Of a DNA stretch of 35,894 nucleotides, positions 34,225 through 35,894 are shown piece by piece. How positions within the stretch are numbered: the stretch's first letter is position 1; each line of letters begins with the position of its first letter. A program made the position numbers and the translations under genes. A model generated the notes under the pieces. The model saw nothing but the letters and a program-made list of their open reading frames with translations. It did not search any database and was not told the origin of the DNA. The stretch is from contig JAJPOQ010000003.1 of NCBI GenBank assembly GCA_021232515.1, positions 1 through 35,894 on the forward strand, given 5' to 3'. This DNA is from Lentisphaeraceae bacterium. Lineage in GTDB: Bacteria > Verrucomicrobiota > Lentisphaeria > Lentisphaerales > Lentisphaeraceae.

Positions 34225-34608
34225 CTACTGTTGCTGATCCAGCCAGCCTGAGGCTTCTTCTCTAGAATCGAAGACTTCAATCCTATTATTTATGTCATTC
34301 TCAGTGTGCATCTGCCACATTCTGACAATTCCAAAGTCTATATCTCTAGAAACATAAATAGCGCACGCTCCATCCCCAAGAGCATTTTTTAAAGATCTCA
34401 CGAACAAAGAAAGATTCATGACATCATCATTTGTCAGAGTAATGGTAAAAAACTTCTTAAAGTCAATTAACACTTTTCTTCCAGGATACCAATCGGGATG
34501 TTTTATCAAACCCTCAACAAAATCAGATAGCCCTTCTAGACTCGCTTCACCTTCAAGAGTTATCTCTAAACGGTTGTGCGTTTCATTTACAACATATTTA
34601 TTATTCAT
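34225..34608 (-). CDS. SpoIIAA/STAS-like domain protein
   Basis: A protein of about 127 residues with one domain resembling the SpoIIAA-like (STAS/SEC14 superfamily) fold. It begins NKYVVNETHNRLEITLEGEASLEGLSDFV (strand, then helix), then KVLIDFKKFFTITLTNDDVMNL (central strand and switch), and ends IVRMWQMHTENDINNRIEVFDSREEASGWL. There is no signal or membrane segment. I place the start at 34608 because it matches the beginning of the domain; the frame opens with a GTG at 34647, and neither start has a well-spaced ribosome site. Such proteins are usually regulators or lipid-binding modules. The gene stands alone, downstream of the ThuA gene, and its role is unknown. Confidence 0.65.
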   Translation of the reverse strand: MNNKYVVNETHNRLEITLEGEASLEGLSDFVEGLIKHPDWYPGRKVLIDFKKFFTITLTNDDVMNLSLFVRSLKNALGDGACAIYVSRDIDFGIVRMWQMHTENDINNRIEVFDSREEASGWLDQQQ

Positions 34609-34662
34609 GCCCTTATCATAAGTGCCTTCACCAATAGATAAAGGCACAGCATAATAAAAAAG

Positions 34663-35502
34663 TTATTTAGCCATTAAATAGTTCAGACCATTTATAACTA
34701 ATCCACGAAATTCTTTATCTTTCCAGTCTGTAACTGAATGGCCTAGAGTTAATCCCATAACTTTCGATTTGCCACGTGGCACCTCCCACATAACAACAGC
34801 TTCATCAACTTTACCGCCTTTTAAAGTTTGTTTACCTTTTAAGATCGGAACTACATCGTCAGTCATATAAGCATTGTTGTAAAGTTCGGTTTTTCCTGTT
34901 GTTGTATAAGTATCAGGCATATCTTTTAATGCAGGATGATCAGCTTTGACTTTAATAGTTGTCAAAGGTAAGTGAGGTCCATGACGAAAACTTGCTATAC
35001 CGGTAAAATCACCCCAAGCTGGAAATTCTTCATTGGGATGAGACTCTTTCCATTTTTTGACTAAGTCTGCCTTCGGTTTAGCTTTACCTTTATAAGATTC
35101 ACCCAAAGCATTATTCTTTTTTCCCTGTTTATACGTAGGCCAGAAACTGTGTAAGCTACAGTGAACTAACATAGCCGGAACACCATTTTCTTTGGTCTGC
35201 TTCATCAAGTTCGAACAAGCATCTAAGTCATGATCACTCGCAAAGCAAAAATTATAAACAACAGCATCAAAGCCTTTAGCATAGTCTTTTACTTTAAGCT
35301 TATTAAGTTGCTCTTTGTGTTCCCCTGTTGAAATAGTAACATTCCAGCCAGCTTCTTTAGCGATATCCTTAAACTCTGTAATCTGAGGTGTGTACTTATG
35401 CCAACGACCTGGTTCATGGGTAAAATACAAAACTTTCTTTTCTGCAGACAAAAATGACGGAAGAATAAAAAGAACGGTAATGAAGATGAATTGTTTTAAC
35501 AT
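34663..35502 (-). CDS. Exported ThuA-domain protein
   Basis: A 279-residue protein with a signal peptide (MLKQFIFITVLFILPSFLSA, cleaved after 20). The rest is a ThuA-like domain, related to class I glutamine amidotransferase folds: VLYFTHEPGRWHKYTP, FDAVVYNFCFASDHDLD, VPAMLVHCSLHSFWPTY, then FRHGPHLPLTTIKVKADHPALKDMPDTY, PRGKSKVMGLTLGHSVTDWKDKEFRGLVINGLNYLM. The last two blocks are the most diagnostic for the family. Secreted ThuA proteins are abundant in Planctomycetes and Lentisphaerae and are thought to act in sugar metabolism, but the biochemical role is not established. AAGGAAC lies before the ATG. It is the nearest protein gene to the rRNA operon end. Confidence 0.87.
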   Translation of the reverse strand: MLKQFIFITVLFILPSFLSAEKKVLYFTHEPGRWHKYTPQITEFKDIAKEAGWNVTISTGEHKEQLNKLKVKDYAKGFDAVVYNFCFASDHDLDACSNLMKQTKENGVPAMLVHCSLHSFWPTYKQGKKNNALGESYKGKAKPKADLVKKWKESHPNEEFPAWGDFTGIASFRHGPHLPLTTIKVKADHPALKDMPDTYTTTGKTELYNNAYMTDDVVPILKGKQTLKGGKVDEAVVMWEVPRGKSKVMGLTLGHSVTDWKDKEFRGLVINGLNYLMAK

Positions 35503-35729
35503 TAAAGTGTTCCTTACTTATTTTTTACACAACAAAACAATCTAACAATAAGAGTTAAGTCGCTATAACTCTAGTAAGTTTCACCACTATTTTTTGGACT
35601 ATTAGGTTCAATAACGAAAAGTAAGGGGTACATAACTAACAGTACGAACCGCTCACAGTGGACTAAGTATGTTCAGTTCGCTGAAGAAAACAGTGTCCTC
35701 TTCGTCTACTGTCCACTTTTCCTAGGCAC

Positions 35730-35766
35730 AAAAAAGCCCACGTTTTCCTTTTGGGAAAACGCGGGC
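35730..35766 (-). terminator. Intrinsic terminator after 5S rRNA
   Basis: On the minus strand GCCCGCGTTTTCC pairs with GGAAAACGTGGGC (one G-U pair) around a short A-rich loop and is followed by six T (35730-35735, A on the plus strand). It begins about ten bases after the 3' end of the 5S rRNA and ends the rRNA transcript. It is the strongest hairpin in the window. Confidence 0.92.
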
Positions 35767-35775
35767 ATAAAAAAA

Positions 35776-35890
35776 GGCTGGCGGCGATCTACTCTCCCAC
35801 AATCTACATGCAGTACCATCGACGCTAGAGAGCTTAACTACCGAGTTCGGGATGGGATCGGGTGTGACCTCTCTGCTATAGCCACCAGCC
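35776..35890 (-). rRNA. rrf: 5S ribosomal RNA
   Basis: Read on the minus strand this 115-base segment has the 5S features. The closing helix I is formed by GGCTGGTGGC at the 5' end and GCCGCCAGCC at the 3' end. Loop B/helix III carries CACACCCGATCCCATCCCGAACTCGG, the most conserved part of bacterial 5S. GTTAAGCTCTCTAGCG and GGGAGAGTAG follow in the expected places. The gene is complete within the window; 23S and 16S genes should lie beyond the right edge. A terminator follows directly, so this is the last gene of the operon. Confidence 0.96.
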
Positions 35891-35894
35891 AAAG

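Noticed and set aside
34206..34231. Hairpin between trxB and the STAS-like gene as a terminator
   Set aside because: A stem of about ten pairs is present, but no T-run follows on either strand; it may still help end trxB by a factor-dependent route.
35551..35572. Inverted repeat AGAGTTA-N8-TAACTCT left of the 5S terminator
   Set aside because: Perfect 7-bp arms but no T-run or known context; likely chance in an AT-rich spacer.
35659..35718. Distant complementary pair AGTGGAC / GTCCACT before the 5S terminator
   Set aside because: Only seven bases each and about 45 apart, too weak to claim a structured RNA.
1..35894. Mobile elements, CRISPR arrays, tRNA genes
   Set aside because: No transposase, integrase, regularly spaced repeat or cloverleaf was recognised in either strand; a covariance-model scan would be needed to exclude small RNAs.

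Overview
The window looks like chromosomal DNA from a Gram-negative member of the PVC group, most likely a marine Lentisphaerota-type bacterium. The evidence is a lipoprotein-type sulfatase, a FecR-LamG protein next to an ECF sigma factor, a secreted ThuA-domain protein, a secreted HEAT/TPR protein, signal-peptide-bearing beta-barrels and low-to-moderate GC. The taxonomic call is inference from gene content; no 16S sequence lies inside the window. I see no phage, insertion sequence, CRISPR array or integrated element. It reads as ordinary core genome with several unusual genes.

Layout. 1-5.2 kb: an iron/manganese superoxide dismutase, then on the minus strand an ECF sigma factor coupled to a membrane FecR-LamG protein, a beta-barrel protein with a strong terminator, and a DUF1444-like cytosolic protein. 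5.2-7.1 kb: a membrane-anchored protein with a pseudopilin-like C-terminus, convergent with a sulfatase. 7.2-11 kb: a three-gene signalling operon read right to left (KPGM-type small domain, HDOD protein, hybrid histidine kinase with GAF-like, kinase, two receiver and HPt domains). 11.3-16.8 kb: prolyl aminopeptidase, tcdA coupled to a TatD-family hydrolase of the QatD-like type, RNase Z, a PP2C phosphatase and a PatB/MalY-type C-S lyase. 16.9-22.5 kb: a secreted HEAT/TPR protein, then the operon folD-pcnB-DD-carboxypeptidase, joined by one-base TAATG overlaps.

22.7-26.2 kb holds a 1150-residue protein that I read as a diphosphate-dependent PEP carboxykinase. The Lys and His metal ligands are spaced exactly 20 residues apart, as in GTP-PEPCK, and are followed by a P-loop-like GGGKS. 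26.2-29.5 kb: a second ECF sigma/anti-sigma pair diverges from a FecR-domain exported protein and a Tsx/OmpK-like barrel. 29.5-34.2 kb: a YugP-type zinc peptidase diverges from a family B DNA polymerase of the Pol II type, followed by a Fur/Irr-like regulator and thioredoxin reductase. 34.2-35.9 kb: a SpoIIAA/STAS-like protein, a ThuA protein and, at the right edge on the minus strand, a 5S rRNA with its terminator, marking the 3' end of an rRNA operon that lies outside the window.

The most striking observation is the Pol II homologue at 30456-32795. It is colinear with Pol II over its whole length, keeps the three exonuclease motifs and a C-terminal clamp-binding motif, but has lost the polymerase carboxylates (motif C YGDTDS is replaced by CGASMH; the motif A Asp is Glu). 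It should be a polymerase-dead, clamp-tethered exonuclease or a structural protein.
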